A DNA stretch of 64,000 nt from Taenia hydatigena (lineage: Eukaryota > Platyhelminthes > Cestoda > Cyclophyllidea > Taeniidae): positions 105,992 to 169,991 of the forward strand of contig JADWOT020001372.1 in assembly GCA_036345935.2 (NCBI GenBank), given 5' to 3'. Position numbers and translations under genes: made by a program. The notes under the pieces are model-generated. The model saw nothing but the letters and a program-made list of their open reading frames with translations. It searched no databases and was not told the DNA's origin. Of the stretch, positions 38,791-51,700 are shown in pieces. How positions within the stretch are numbered: the stretch's first letter is position 1; the number at the start of each line of letters is the position of its first letter.

Positions 38791-39017
38791 ACTGCTAAAA
38801 CCCGATTTCCAACTTAAATTGCAAGCTAATCAACCATACCAGCGCCATATTTGTGATGCACATATTACGTTTAATAATTTATGTTCACCTCATTATTTCT
38901 TTTTAACTAAACCTGCCACTTTCCTGGCTCTAAGTTGACTTTGCTGCGTTCTCATCAATCGAATATGAGGATGCCCTTTGCTGAGGCTGCTCGTTTTCTT
39001 AAGCATAGCCATAAAAT

Positions 39018-39115
39018 CCACTAGAAAGACTGCTTACCGTCAATTTTGACATGAAGTTTGTTGAAGTGGCACTGCATATGCAGGGAAGGAGAAAAAAGGG
39101 ATATGCCACGGGCTT
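39018..39115. repeat. Dispersed repeat C, copy 2
   Basis: Partner of 37890-37985, same orientation, about 230 nt past repeat B copy 2. It may mark a local tandem duplication. Confidence 0.4.
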
Positions 39116-40650
39116 AAGTGTATGTGCTAAATAGGAGTTGATCAGAGCTTTTAAAATAACTTTCCTAGGTTCCGATGCAAATTATGGATACTGACTGCCT
39201 GATTTACCCGATACTGTACAGCACTAAAAGAACTTAAAGGCATTGCGACCGGTTTTACCACACCAGTTGCATCAGTATTTGTGGGTGGAGTGTGAGGTCG
39301 TGGCTCTGCGAAGGTATGCAAGTACGGAGGCAGAGAAACGAATAAAAGAGAAGCGGATATTCCTTAGTGCTGCCAACTTCGTGATGTGATTTGTGCATCA
39401 GCCAGTTGAGTCAGGGCTGTTTTATTCTTTCTTTGGTAGCAGTGTGTAAATTCCCCATTCGCTGCACACTTGGTGTAATCTAAAACAGCCACGGGTCAAA
39501 CCGCTAGAGTACTATCGCCAAAGCTAAAGTCCATTTGGTGGTGCGGTACTGTTGGCTCATTTACTATTGCTGCAAGGTGGCGATGGCCTGAATTACTATT
39601 TGGAAGTGTGAACAAGAGAAGAATAATTAGTAACATCGTCAAATCAGTTGCGCAGCGCGATTTTAATTTCTAGCGTGTAAGATGATTTCCTTTGCCTTCT
39701 GGCTCATTGATGGCTCACGCTCTTCCCGTGCTCTTCCCATGCAGGCGCGTATGTTTAATGTTTGGTTAATTAGGATGATTCTTAGCGTGAAAGCACCTAA
39801 AATTGGGTTAAGTTGACGTACTGCACCATCTATGTGACTTTGCAGCCAAAAAATTTATTAAGCTCAAGTGGGTAATGAAGATTTACATGTGCCTTGTGGT
39901 ATTGTGCAATTGCAGTTACTCCTCAGGCATTATAATGCTTCTTGCATACCGTTTTTGTTTAAAAACATCTTGTTCACTCATTTTATTCGCTATGGTACTT
40001 CTAAATGCATTAAAAATTCCGGTATTTTACCTCGATTTTCTGACTCTATGTTAAAAATCCACCCTCATGCGTAACACTTCGCATAATAAAAACAACACCG
40101 GTAAAGGTCATTTTTCCCTTTTTATTGAGCATAAGTTTAATAGCAAAACTTACAGCTGAGTGTCGAAACGGCTTGTTGGGTCGCACTGAAACAAATAAAT
40201 GGACGTGGTAAATTCGCAATGATACACAGTTTACTCACACAACCGATGACTTTTACGATTACGTTCGACTATTGATCACGTAATATTACCACGGGCCGTC
40301 AATTACTACCTGGGCCACTGAGGATATTCGACGTTATGCAATGCCATGTATGCCTTGTCATAACAATTAATCTACACCCAAATGACTTCGTATAGTCAGA
40401 TCCCCTTACACAAGACCTAAGGTAAAACTTTTGAGCACTTTGCAAACAATTCGCCACTGCGTTTGCTTCTACCTTACGGAGATATTGGTTACGATTAAAA
40501 TGGAAATGAATCACTGTCATTGTAACTACAACTTACCAATTTTTTGCTGACGCAATAGTGTTTATCTGCATTCTAAGCAAATAATGCGAGGCAAGCGTCT
40601 GGAAGGTAGAAAAGTGTAAGAAAATAGCAAGCAAGCATTGCGAAATATGC
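39116..40650. other. No gene recognised
   Basis: Only short frames. A TTTATT near 40113 (AATAAA on the minus strand) is about 530 nt past the stop of zinc-finger copy B and could serve it. Confidence 0.4.
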
Positions 40651-41482
40651 CTAATGGATAAGGTGGTACCTACAGTTGTGATGATTATACACGTGTTCTT
40701 GCAATGCCTCTAGCGTCCAAAATTCGGTGTAGCACTCTGTGCAGTGAAGGCGTATTTCCGAATTCTCCATTCTCGCGACTGCATTGTGGTACAATAAAGT
40801 ATATGTTTAAGGGGAATCTGTGTGAGACGCAAATGCTATGGTTGAGGAGCAGAGCACACCAAATTCAATCAGAGGCCACTAGACCCAAGCTCACAGATAT
40901 GCGTTCCGATGAAGTGACGGTTAAGCGGATCAAAGTTGTCGAATTCAGTGTTACAAACATAGCACGTACTGTGATTCCAAGCTATTTTCAAGGTTCAAAA
41001 GAAAATACTTGTGTTGATTTCGATACATATGATTGTCAAATAAACGCTTTGGAAGCGCGTTTCGTAAGTTATACCTTTTTGATGAAGCAAGAGTGTTCCG
41101 AGGGACTCGCAACGCCTTGGGCATTTTGGACAATCATAAACGTTGTCTACTGAAACACAACAAACATGTACTGCGATTCACCTAATTTTATCCGTTAATT
41201 CAGAAGACCGAATCACTTGTATTACATCGTGTATTGTTCCACTCAAGGTGATTTAAATATTCATGAGCTGCTCTTAAATCTCTTTGCTTTAACACGCAAA
41301 ACTCTATATGTTAACATGCTTGCGCTTATGTATGCATTCATGTGCACAATGATGTATGTGCACCTAAAGCGCACATTAAAATTTGCAATCAATCTACCTT
41401 GGTGCGCGCGTTCCACGTGTCCAAAGCATTGGATGATGCTTCTGAACGATGCTGAGCACAAATTGCATGTGTGGACATCCAT
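40651..41482 (-). CDS. Four-exon, four-finger C2H2 zinc-finger gene (copy B)
   Basis: Exons on the minus strand are 41482-41398, 41149-41075, 40981-40895 and 40778-40651: lengths 85, 75, 87 and 128 nt, identical to copy A, giving 124 codons ending in TAG. Introns are 248, 93 and 116 nt, phase 1, with GT/AG ends; acceptors of exons 2 and 4 are TGTTTCAG and AATGCAG. Fingers fall at the same residues as in copy A: C6/C9/H22/H27, C35/C38/H51/H57, C60/C63/H76/H81 and C95/C98/H111/H115. Shared patches with copy A include TLLLHQK against MLLWHQK, an identical HFIGTHI in finger 3, and SEIR before finger 4. An in-frame TAA four codons upstream fixes the ATG. No transactivation or dimerisation domain is seen. 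All ligands are intact, so a functional gene is likely. Confidence 0.85.
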
Positions 41483-41784
41483 TATGGCCAAGAGTTACGC
41501 GAGTTGCACGACCTCCTGCAATGAAGCTTACAGCGAATATAATGAGTGGGCAGGGGAACCTCCTGGATCAGCCCTCAACCAGACATGTGGTTACAATGCA
41601 GAGCAATGGTCGTCGCGTGTTTGGCCAAAACTTTGAGCACCAGAGATTTGTGGTTAAAGTCCACTGCACTCAGCCTGCTTCTTCCTTATGTGTTAAGCGA
41701 TGAGCTCTCAATTAAACTTAGTCCTTTCGCCGTATAGAATGAGAAGACTCTTGTCAGAGAAGACGCCTTAATGTATCGGGTATT

Positions 41785-42021
41785 TTAGGGAATTTTACCT
41801 TGGTATGTTCGAATCCACGCCCCATCAATGCTTAGCAGAAAGGATGAGAAGGCTGTTCTACGAAGCCATATAGAATGAAATGTAAACAAATTTATGAGTT
41901 GTTGTTCTAAGTAACCCAAGAGATGAAAGCCGAATGGGGCGAGATCCTGCGACAGAGCTTCCGGTAAAATTAAATGAGTACCTAATAGAACACCCTGTAT
42001 CTTTTCAGAACCTATTAGCAC
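41785..42021 (-). pseudogene. Mariner/Tc1-type transposase remnant
   Basis: The minus frame contains LPEALSQDLAPFGFHLLGYL, which matches the conserved mariner block near the last catalytic Asp (pattern HPPYSxDLAPxDxHLFxxL), then a WLRR segment in the expected place downstream. The HPPY part and the Asp after LAP are changed, and there is no start or N-terminal half, so it is a fragment. An ACAGGGTGTT motif near 41993 resembles ends of such elements but was not paired. It lies between zinc-finger copies B and E. Confidence 0.5.
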
Positions 42022-42171
42022 TCAGGACAGCAAAGCATAGAATCTACTTCTAGAGTTCAAAGTCTTTTATGCAAACAATCAATGTATTTGCTGCAACAAA
42101 ATAGATGCTTGAGCTCGCTTTCAGTCACCAGGCGAGTCTCATGCCCTTAAAAATAACAGTGCGCGGCGCGA

Positions 42172-42385
42172 GTCCGAAATGCTCAAGGCGTTGCGAATCC
42201 CTCTGAACGCTCTTACTACACTAAAAAAGTAGAACTTACGAAACGCGCTTCCAAAGCTTCTATGTGACGATCACATGTACCAAAATCAACACAAGTAGTT
42301 TCTTTTGAACCTTGAAAATAACTTGGAATCACGGTACGTGCTATGTTTGTAACACTCAATTCGAGAACTTTGACCCACCCGAGAG
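42172..42385 (+). pseudogene. Truncated inverted near-copy of zinc-finger gene B (copy E)
   Basis: This plus-strand block matches the reverse complement of about 40922-41134: the 3' part of exon 2, all of intron 2 and the 5' part of exon 3. The intron is as similar as the exons. Exon 2 has two in-frame stops (TGA and TAA) and the first Cys of finger 2 is Ser. The exon 3 acceptor has changed from AG to AA at 42320-42321, and the frame is lost after the FDP of finger 3. Homology ends sharply on both sides, so this is a fragment, not a gene. Confidence 0.8.
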
Positions 42386-42415
42386 CGTATTCTTTTTGGT
42401 AAAATAATGTTTGTA

Positions 42416-42736
42416 TTAGTTAGACGTTGGCAAGCCTGCAAGGGGTTTTCGAAGGGGATTATCAGCTACGCATTGCGACGGTAAAACAAAGCCTTGACTC
42501 TCCATTCCCCAAATTCTGGCATTTTCCATGCCCAAAAGGAGCAATTTAGAGGAAGAATACGCAACTGTCACGACTCTCACTGAAGCTGAGAGATTAATGT
42601 CTACGAGTGGGTCCACCTTGTCAACAACGCTGAAATTTTGTGCACTAGTTGTACGATTTGGTAGTGCATGAACCGATACTATAACTTTGGTTTCCCAACG
42701 CACAGCCAACATCTTGTGCCATTTTATGGAGCGCAC
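42416..42736 (-). other. Unrecognised 106-codon open frame
   Basis: The minus frame has fairly protein-like composition (for example KVIVSVHALPNRTTSAQNF and SASVRVVTVAYSSSKLLLLG). It begins close to where homology to copy E ends. It has no standard ATG at its 5' limit; an internal ATG falls near residue 9. No domain or splice support is seen, so it may be chance. Confidence 0.2.
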
Positions 42737-45700
42737 ATTATGGTTACGGTCACTTATTTTCTAATGCGCAAAATTTATTGTATCGATAGTGTTTGAGCCT
42801 TAAAATGGGCTCTTATATGCGGCATTTTAACTGACCCGTGATTTTTAGATACAGTTGGTATAATTGGTTCATTTTGGATTTCATCGCAATGCTAATGTAG
42901 GGGCTAATTTCGTCTTGTTCACACGTACAGCCATTGAGGCCGTTTCAGTCCCACATGAATGGGAAAGTATTATTTGATACATTCTTTATTTTGTTAGCCT
43001 TTTTTGAACAAGCCTTCTACTGAAGCACTAAATGCATGTATTTTACATTTGTTACCTGCCTTGCTTCCATTGGACGAATTGGCAGTAAAAAATGAGTTAA
43101 CTATAGGTCATGCCATTCAACCACCTGCACACTTATCCACCATTTACTTGTTTCCTAATTAACCTGCCTATGTGTTTGCTCCTTCGATCCCTGATCATTC
43201 ACCTGATCAATTCTGCACTAATTCAACCATCCATTTGCCGGTCGCTCCATAGTCTGACATTTCTACTCACTTATAGGGTCCTTAAACGTTTTGTTTACTC
43301 TAATTAGTGTTTTCATTTCTTCAGTGGAAAGCGCATCGATTTAGACATGCTTTACTGTATTAGGTCTATTTACACACTAAAAGTAGCAGTTGTGTAGAAG
43401 ACTCAAGCGCACTAATTTGGGCTCAAACGCGTAAGCACGTGTAATCGCCAAGCCTCATTACTTTGCAATGCAGCAGTGTCTCTGCTGCCACCGACGAGAA
43501 TCATGTGTTTTTATGCGGCATCACCACTGATCAATATGGATCGACATCAGCGCATTCACCGTCCGATTGGTAAATAAAACGCTAATGATATCGTGCGAGG
43601 CCACATAATTCCTGGATTCAATTTTTGCAAATTTTTGCATCCTAATTGATGAGGCACTGGTGTCAACTCTTTGAGCTGTAACATTTGATTCGAAATTAGC
43701 CTTAGCTTTGCATATGTTCATCTGGCGGAAATTCGGACCATCTGCAAAATCATTGAATACTGTTTTTACAAACCACACATTCAAAGCGAACCTAACAAAA
43801 AGACGATTGCGTCAACGATTAGGGATCTGAATGACGGCCTAAAATAAAATAGTAAATAAATAAAATCAAAAAGTATTTTTACGATGCGATGCTCAAACTC
43901 ACGGAAAGAGAAGAGTTAAACAAAGGATTAGGTTATTGGAGAAAAGATCGCTCGTCACTGTTTCACTTGGTGCTAATTGCTTGCCAGATGCACTAGGGAA
44001 TTTCTCCTTTGAACATGTAGGAGTTGAACCTTTTATTGGAAAGATTGCGACGAATAGTATAACACTTTCTTAATTGTATTATGCATTTCGAATATAAAAT
44101 CAGTTAGAGTCTTTTCTAGGAAAGCTGGAATTTGACGGTGATTTGAGATAAGATCTAATGTTTTAAATGTTTGACTAGTAAAAGTTTATTTAACCATTTA
44201 AACCATGAATTACGGACCACCTGGTTTAAAATTACCCCTTAAACAAGGGATCGTCAACTCCCTTTCTTTAAAGGCCTACCACAGGAGCGTTTTCATCTTT
44301 GTAGTAAAGTGAATTGTGTACGGCTTTAGTCGCGATTGTGACAGGCAATAAAGAAGTAGAAGTCACATTAGAAATCATGGCTGCACATATCATAGTTGTC
44401 GTCACCTCTTTTGCTGCATATTCGTAGGCTACAAACATCCGTACCGCCTTAATTTCACAAAAGTCTGATGATAATTAGCAATTAATTAGCGATTGTTAGC
44501 AAACTACAATTCGGATCACTGGCATGATCTCTGCAATTCCGTGCGCCATTTCTTCACTTTCATGTCTCTGCGATTCCGTGTGATTTCTGGAAAGTCTAAA
44601 AGTGGTTTGAATTTGTAGGCACCCAACAGTAATAATTTCTTACCAAGGGTCGGTATCAAGGAGTGATGTCGCCGATATCCAGCGCAAATGATTTAAACAT
44701 TTTCTTTGATTAGAAGAGTAGTCGCTGTTAATTGCTTTCGAACTGCGACCATTAGTATTCGAACTAAATGACATTGGACGAGGTCAGTTGGCATTGAATA
44801 AGCAACTGGCGATCTTACTTCCCTGCTACCAGAATTGATCCAAATTGAAAGTCGGGCGCATGTTTCATCCTATAATAGCTTCCAGTAAGGACGTAAAACA
44901 GCACGCTTTCCTCTCCCTTTCGATTTAAAATAGTCAGAGTTAAAACTCAATACCCCATTTTCCTTTGTAATTGCTTGTGATGGTTCACGTTCTACAGTTC
45001 TGCAACTCAGGTATGGCCTTGTGCAAAGATAATGTTTTCGCAAAGAGATCAGAGGCAGCAAGGGTACAAAGTTCCATTCTTTTGACCCACATTTATTCGA
45101 AATTGATCAGGATTTGTAAGTTAGCAGCCCTTTTCCTCCTGTATGAGATGGCGACAGTTCCCACTTTCACTTTGGACAATGAAGATGTGGCAAATGTTTA
45201 AGGTGTCTATTTTGGCAAAGAAGCTGGGATGACAAAAGCATTGGATTGCGATCTTTGTTGATCTCTTCTAATTTGATACTATTCATAATTGAGGCTTGGC
45301 GGCTTGCAATGTGAGGGAACGTGTCTGAGATGATGCAATAGTAGCAAAGGCCTCATAGTCACCTGGTGATACTCAATTTGTCCATGTGCTCAGAAGGGAA
45401 GGAAAAGCAAAAGAAAATAAAGGAGAATAGGACAGAACAGAACACATCAAGCCAACGCGAAACAGAATAGACCAAAAGATGTAGAGAATAAATTAGTTGT
45501 TTGCGTGTTGCGCTAAACAACTCATTTCCTAGGCTCCTTGTAGATTCTTTGACGACTTTGGGATTCTCTTACCTGCTTAAAAGTACTGAGAATCATTAAA
45601 GCTTGGTATTACTAATGTAGTTGAATAACAAAGGATTCTTGGTGCTGTGCGAATATCCGCTGCAGTAACCTGCATTCTATTGGTGAGCTCACAATAAATT

Positions 45701-48700
45701 CAACCGTTATGCCGCCTTCCTGCACCAAGATTATGTGAATGAGGTTTGAGATGCAGAGCTTTACGTAGGGCAGGTTGTGCCATACTACATACCCGTGGAA
45801 ACAGGCCTCACGTAAAACGTGTTGACAGGAAATAGGGAAAAGTGCAGAAGACAATGGCACAAAGAATCGATTTGAAGTGATCAAGAAAGATAGTTTAACT
45901 TTGATCGTGTGCTACGCAGAAGTAAAAAGGGCCTAAATCTCAAGAATAACCAAGAAATAAGGGCAAAATTTATTCTATATGGTATGGCTAGAGCCTATTT
46001 TGCTAGGAGCGACTTTGAGCGATGCTAGTTTGGGACGATTTGCTAACATTTGCGTCAGCATGTAAAAAGTGCAGTGGAGTCCCCGAAACCACAATGTTGT
46101 TATGCATCAAAGAAACACCGTCATTAGTCTGGTTGTCCTCTGGGTAACTCAGAGGAATGAAGCAGTCTTCATATTGCAAGGAAGACGCGGATGCTCAATG
46201 CTGGATAGCATGCTCTCACAGTATTGGAACGTGCACCGCTTAATGGTGGCCGGGACCCTAGTTCTTAGTTATACACAATTAATTAAGCAGAAGAGTAATT
46301 GCCTTTTCCATCAAGTGTATAACGCTTTAACAAGGATATATCTGCGAATAATTCTCTGTTATGAAGACGAAGAGAAGAAAGAGCTATGGCTGCTTCTGAG
46401 CTGTCCTTGTGCGTGGGCTACCTTGATTCTTTCCCTAATGCAGGCATACGATACTTGCTTATGATGCCTTTGTGTTTTAAATTTATGTTGCCTAATTTAG
46501 CAACAGTTGTTTGACGTTTTTAACACAGTTTTTTGCCCGAACGAACTAGAAGTATTTATTAAAATAACTTCACCGAAATAGCTATGTCGATTATAATACA
46601 CATGGCAAAATTACATTAGACAAATATGTGAATGCCTACGTCATAAGTAAAATAGAGTATGACCAAGTCCTCAAAATTCGGTCGAATTTTAACCAAGTTT
46701 CACAACTATCATTTCTATGTGATTTACTTGCTATACAGGAACTTAAAAACGTAGTAATAGTCCTGACTTTCCGAAATGAATTGCAGACCGATGACAAGGA
46801 ATCATATTAGACAGCCGTAAATTCAGCATGACACTATCGAGTGCTGATTTGTCTAGCATCGAAAAGCATTTGACTCATAATGAGGGTCACAAAGTGCAAA
46901 CCACTCGAAATGTGCCGTATTGGCTCAGTACTGAATATTATTCCAAACAAATGGAAACTAAGTTTGGATTTAATGAGTAGCCTCGCTCTTCATTGGAGGC
47001 AACGATATCTGCTGACGTCAATCGTTTAGCTATCGTAGGTAATTCGTCCACAAGATTATGAGCATTATTTTGAATTTATCACATCCTCGATTGCTTGATG
47101 AATAAAAGTATTATAAACGCTTAGTCAAGAGTCCGGAATGCGCTCCCATCCCGTTGCAGGGTAGATGCGAGGAGTTTAGAGCTGCTGAGCGGATCAACGA
47201 CATCTCCAATAATCACAATCTTTGTGTCACTTAAAGAAATATTTTATGATTTCGATTTCATTTGCACACCTTATAGATTAGTAAACGTACTGAAATATCC
47301 TCCTCGAAAATGTGCCATGCATTGAAAACCATCCTTGACAAACAGCTTTTAATCCCTTATGAAAAGGAAGTACAATTCTTAATAAATCCTTAACTAGAAC
47401 TCTTAGCTAAGAAAAAGTCTTGACATTACGATGAACCTTAATTACATGGCCTTATTACTCAAAATTTTGGTCCTGCTTACGAGTTCCGCTCCTCCGCATT
47501 TTGATTACATGTAATGCTGAAAATAGATCCGGTCCACTTTCCTATTCGTTGAATTCAACACAAGTTCCTTCGCAAGGTTTTGCACAACTTGTCGATTCCA
47601 CCGTTAAAGCGTTATTTTAGGCCTTGAGCACTTAATTCGCGAGCACCAGGGATTGAACATTGACGGCATCAGTGCGTGAGAATACGGGGCAAATAAAGGA
47701 AAGTTGATTAGATTAGGTCAGAAAATGCATTTTTGAGAACTTACTGCTTGATGGAATGGGAAATATATAACGCATTCTAAACAGTTTTATCCCTTTTTTA
47801 TCAATCGCATTATGAAGGCAGTTTATTCTTTCTACACCTGCCTTGACCTCCTCCTATCTACCACCCATCCCTGTCCTAATCCCAACCTAGTTCTCTGTCT
47901 CACCAGCATTTGCTGTACTTAACTAAAATTTTATTTTATTCCTAGTGGCTTTGCAAGAGAAAAATGGCTGCATTTAGACATGGTAGCATTAGTGGAAGCA
48001 TTCATGCCCCAATCTTTCCTTCCACTCTTTACTCACTAGCCCAAATAAGCAGTCATTAATGACTGCGCAAGCTTCTTTATGACGCCGCCTGTATGGAAGG
48101 TAAATGGAGGGGTCTAGGCTCACAAGTCTGCATAAGTTTATGCAAGCATGCTATAGATTTCAGGAGATGGGGAAGGAATTCGTTGCTAAGAAACTGTCAA
48201 TGAACCTTCGACAATCCAATTCTGTGACATTCTAGTTGAAAGAAGAAATGGTTGAAGAAAAGTCAGCAGATAGGACATACATGTGTCTGTTTACACGTTA
48301 GCAGCACCACCGCTTTGTCATTAGACTCCGATTAACCCTGCGCAATCTTAACCAGCGCCTACCCATTTGTCGCCTTTATGAACTACTGCACTGTAATTAA
48401 TAAGATGGCATGATGTGCCATCCAGACGCCAGAGTTTTCTTGTACTCAGTTCATACTGCTAAACATTCTGCCGCCCAGTAGATCCATTTACAAGAAATTT
48501 ATACCTAATTCTTGCTTTTTAAATTGAGTGCAAAATCCGAGGCATGACAACATCCAAGCAAAGAATCACACCTTCGGATGGGGTTAGAATGTCTCCTCTG
48601 GCCCAAACACATCTTTGCAAGACTAGATCGACGCTGATTTTTATGGCCTCGTAGGCGTAACCCTACTTAGTGTAAAATCTGCTATCTTTTCTGCGAACTG

Positions 48701-51700
48701 CACTTTAGCACAGTAGCATCCACAACTGTGTAAGCCAATTTTGTGTTATCCTGCGTTTGAACTAATTTTAGTCCCCGTCTCAATAACATGCGACCTTGTA
48801 TCATGCATTCATGCTGCAAGAGCTATTTTTACAACCTCCTGTCCGGATGCGAGCGCAAGCGGTGCAAGTGGGGAAAAGAGATGCTTTGGCTTGAGCCTAA
48901 GAGCGCAGGGATTCAAGCATGGAAATCTAAGCTCGATACAATTTGTGATAGGGGATTTGAAGCATCAGCAGTTACATTACATTTAAGGTGCTTTTAGTGC
49001 TTAACGATCAATATTAGTGGGATTGTAACTAGAACATTAATTTGCCCGAATGTAGCCCGAATTCCCCCTGTAGCATCCTTCTTTTAGCTTAGCCATAGCA
49101 GGTATCTATAAGGTCTCTTCTTCTCTGTCTGTCATAATCTGGCTTAGGTGACTAAACCAGTCTGTTCTTAATTTAGTTCAGTCTAGTCAAATCTAGTCAA
49201 GTCTAGTCTTGCGTACTGTGCTACCATGTTTCTGAAGGTCTCATGGTGGCGCTGCTCATCTGGTGATTTTAAATCCATATTTGAGACATGAAAAGTGAGC
49301 GGCAGAGAAGGCTTAAGACAGGGCAGGAATTAGCTGAAAAATTTCGTGACTCTCCCAGAAAGTTTGCTGTTGAGGTAACAAAGGTTCATTCCCGATTAGT
49401 ATTTTTGATTCTATGCTTGGACGAACTATTGCCTTGCATGAAATTCCTTACATGGGAGCAAAGAAACATGAATGTTCGGCTGGAAAAGGCAGAAGAATAA
49501 TTGAGATGGAGGTGAAGAGGTGAGAATCCGTAGATAAAAAAGAGGAGAGGATAAAAAGCGGAAAAGAGGATCAAAAATGGGCACCGTAGGATGACTCTAC
49601 ATGGTGCTCTGGTGTAGTATTCTTCATTTCTTTCCTTCTTTTTCTCATTTTTTTCCTAAATTGATCCACATATTTACATATCTAGACATATGACTGCGTA
49701 AAATATGGCGAACTTGACTCGATGGAAGAAATTTTTTCAAATGACATGCATTAAGAGGAAAGGATGAGGATCCGTTAACACAACGTGCCCCTAATTTCCA
49801 CGATATCTATCTATTTTGGCCCTCTGACGTCTATGGATCTTCGCAGTGGGATGTTGGGAGTGAAGGGTGTGGCGGATAAAAGAAGATTAGAGGCGAGGAG
49901 GATAAGCGAATCAGAAGGAGGGCACTGACGTATAACTGAATAGTAGGAACGACATTATGGCGAAGCATTACGAAAAATAGGACATGACGCATCGGATAAA
50001 ACGATATGCTTAACGGTTTGTCGTTTGATGAAGCAGTTCGAACCTGACACGTGTAACTCGATCAGCAGCGTGTGCCGCGTGGTGCCTCTAAGCGCCGTCT
50101 GTTGTGGGCTTCAGGCAGCATCCCTGGTAGTTGGTTTTGTAGATGTGGACATTATTTGCGTTTGTGCCTTTTCTTTTAGTTGAATTTCTCGCATTACGCC
50201 GCACGTAAAGGAGGCAAAAGAGAGAATAAGAAGAGCCACCGATACCAATGTGTTCTGAACTAAATGCGCTACCATGTCGAGACCGTTTTTCCGCGCCTTT
50301 ATGCTCCCCATGTTTCCTTTTAAGCAAATGGCTTTTGGACGTTTAGGAACAATCAGGGCAACAAAGGTCAGAACTAAAAAATTGGTGAGCCACTCCTAGT
50401 AATTACTGTGGAGCTAGCAAAGATATGTTCTAAGCCAATAGTTACCTTGTACCAGGAGGAACAATGGCTTGATGGTGCCTCTCTGGTGGAGAGGAAGTAA
50501 CGTGGTTGATTAAGCTAAAATGAGAAATAAGGTGAAGATGGTAACACAGATGGGTGATGGATAGGAAGTGAGAGAAAGAAAAAGCAGGAGTGAAGAGTAA
50601 ATATTTTGCTTAATGGCATTAATAAGAAGGAAAGAAAGACAACGGTTCGAGGAAACAGAAGTTTTTGCTCCATTAATTTATCCCTTCTTCTTAACAAATG
50701 CACAGTTAAACCTACATTCATCTACTTTCCTTTCTTGCATTCCTCAGTTTCACGTATCCGCTTTTACCGCTCAAGCCTAACGCATTTAAGCTTTTCAATC
50801 AGTGCACAAGCCCTCCTCTTCTTGCAAATTCTCTACTTACCTTCTCAACACCCAACTTTTTCTGTCAATAGGCTGACAGGTACATGTGCAATTGCAACTA
50901 CGACCAGTTTAGGAGCAACTTTTCCTAGAATTAGGCAGAATCGCTACTGTTATGTTATTTTGTTTATGTTATGCAATGTTCTAAAGTTCAGGTGAATAAA
51001 TTCCAAAAGGTTAAGCATGCAATTGATAGGTACACCAGAAATGTGAGCCAATCAAATCGCGAGGAATACTGGATGGCAGCTGTGGCCTTGTATAAGTTGA
51101 CCGTGTAAGCAAATGAAACGAGGATAGGGTAGTAGTAGCATAAGCTGGTTATGACAGAGAACGATTGGTGTCTGACAGCAGTCTGGTACCTGTAAAAGTT
51201 TTGTCTTCAAAGAATAACTTACATCTTGGTGGTTAGCTTTGCAAGTTAGGCAAAAGTGGAATAAAAATAAAAGCATAAGTACATAAATGAATAGATAAAT
51301 GGCAGTTTGTTCCAATGCAAAGACTTGTCATATGCTTTCGGTGGTTTACATTTGTCCTAAATAAAGCTTCCCATGATCGATCGCCTCATAAGAATTCGAC
51401 GAATTTTTTCATGCCATTGCTATCGCACAGGCGGCATTTCAATGGCAACCAAAGTTCGATTCGTAACCTATAATATTTTGAATAAATCACTTGCTTTGCT
51501 CCTAAAATTTTTTTTTGAGAACATGCTATAAAGAGCATGTTAAATGAATGCAAAAGTAAGCAATAAGATTAGGCAAGTGTAGAACAAAATCATTAAAGAC
51601 ATCTGAATTTGATGAATTATTAAAAGTAACTTTGTAATTCGGATTCCGAACCTCAATTATTTGCGTGAAAAATTTATGCACATGCGTTGATCGTCACATA

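Noticed and set aside
40704..41153. Plus-strand open frame of 149 codons
   Set aside because: It lies antisense to exons 2-4 of zinc-finger copy B, whose splice sites and ligands fit far better.
43690..43780. Minus-strand FECVVCK patch with C-x2-C-x17-H spacing like finger 3
   Set aside because: It contains a stop, lacks one His, and its acceptor is 5 nt too close to fit the family; chance cannot be excluded.
46069..46464. Plus-strand open frame of 131 codons
   Set aside because: A frame of this length is expected about once or twice by chance in 64 kb of such AT content; no domain or splice support.
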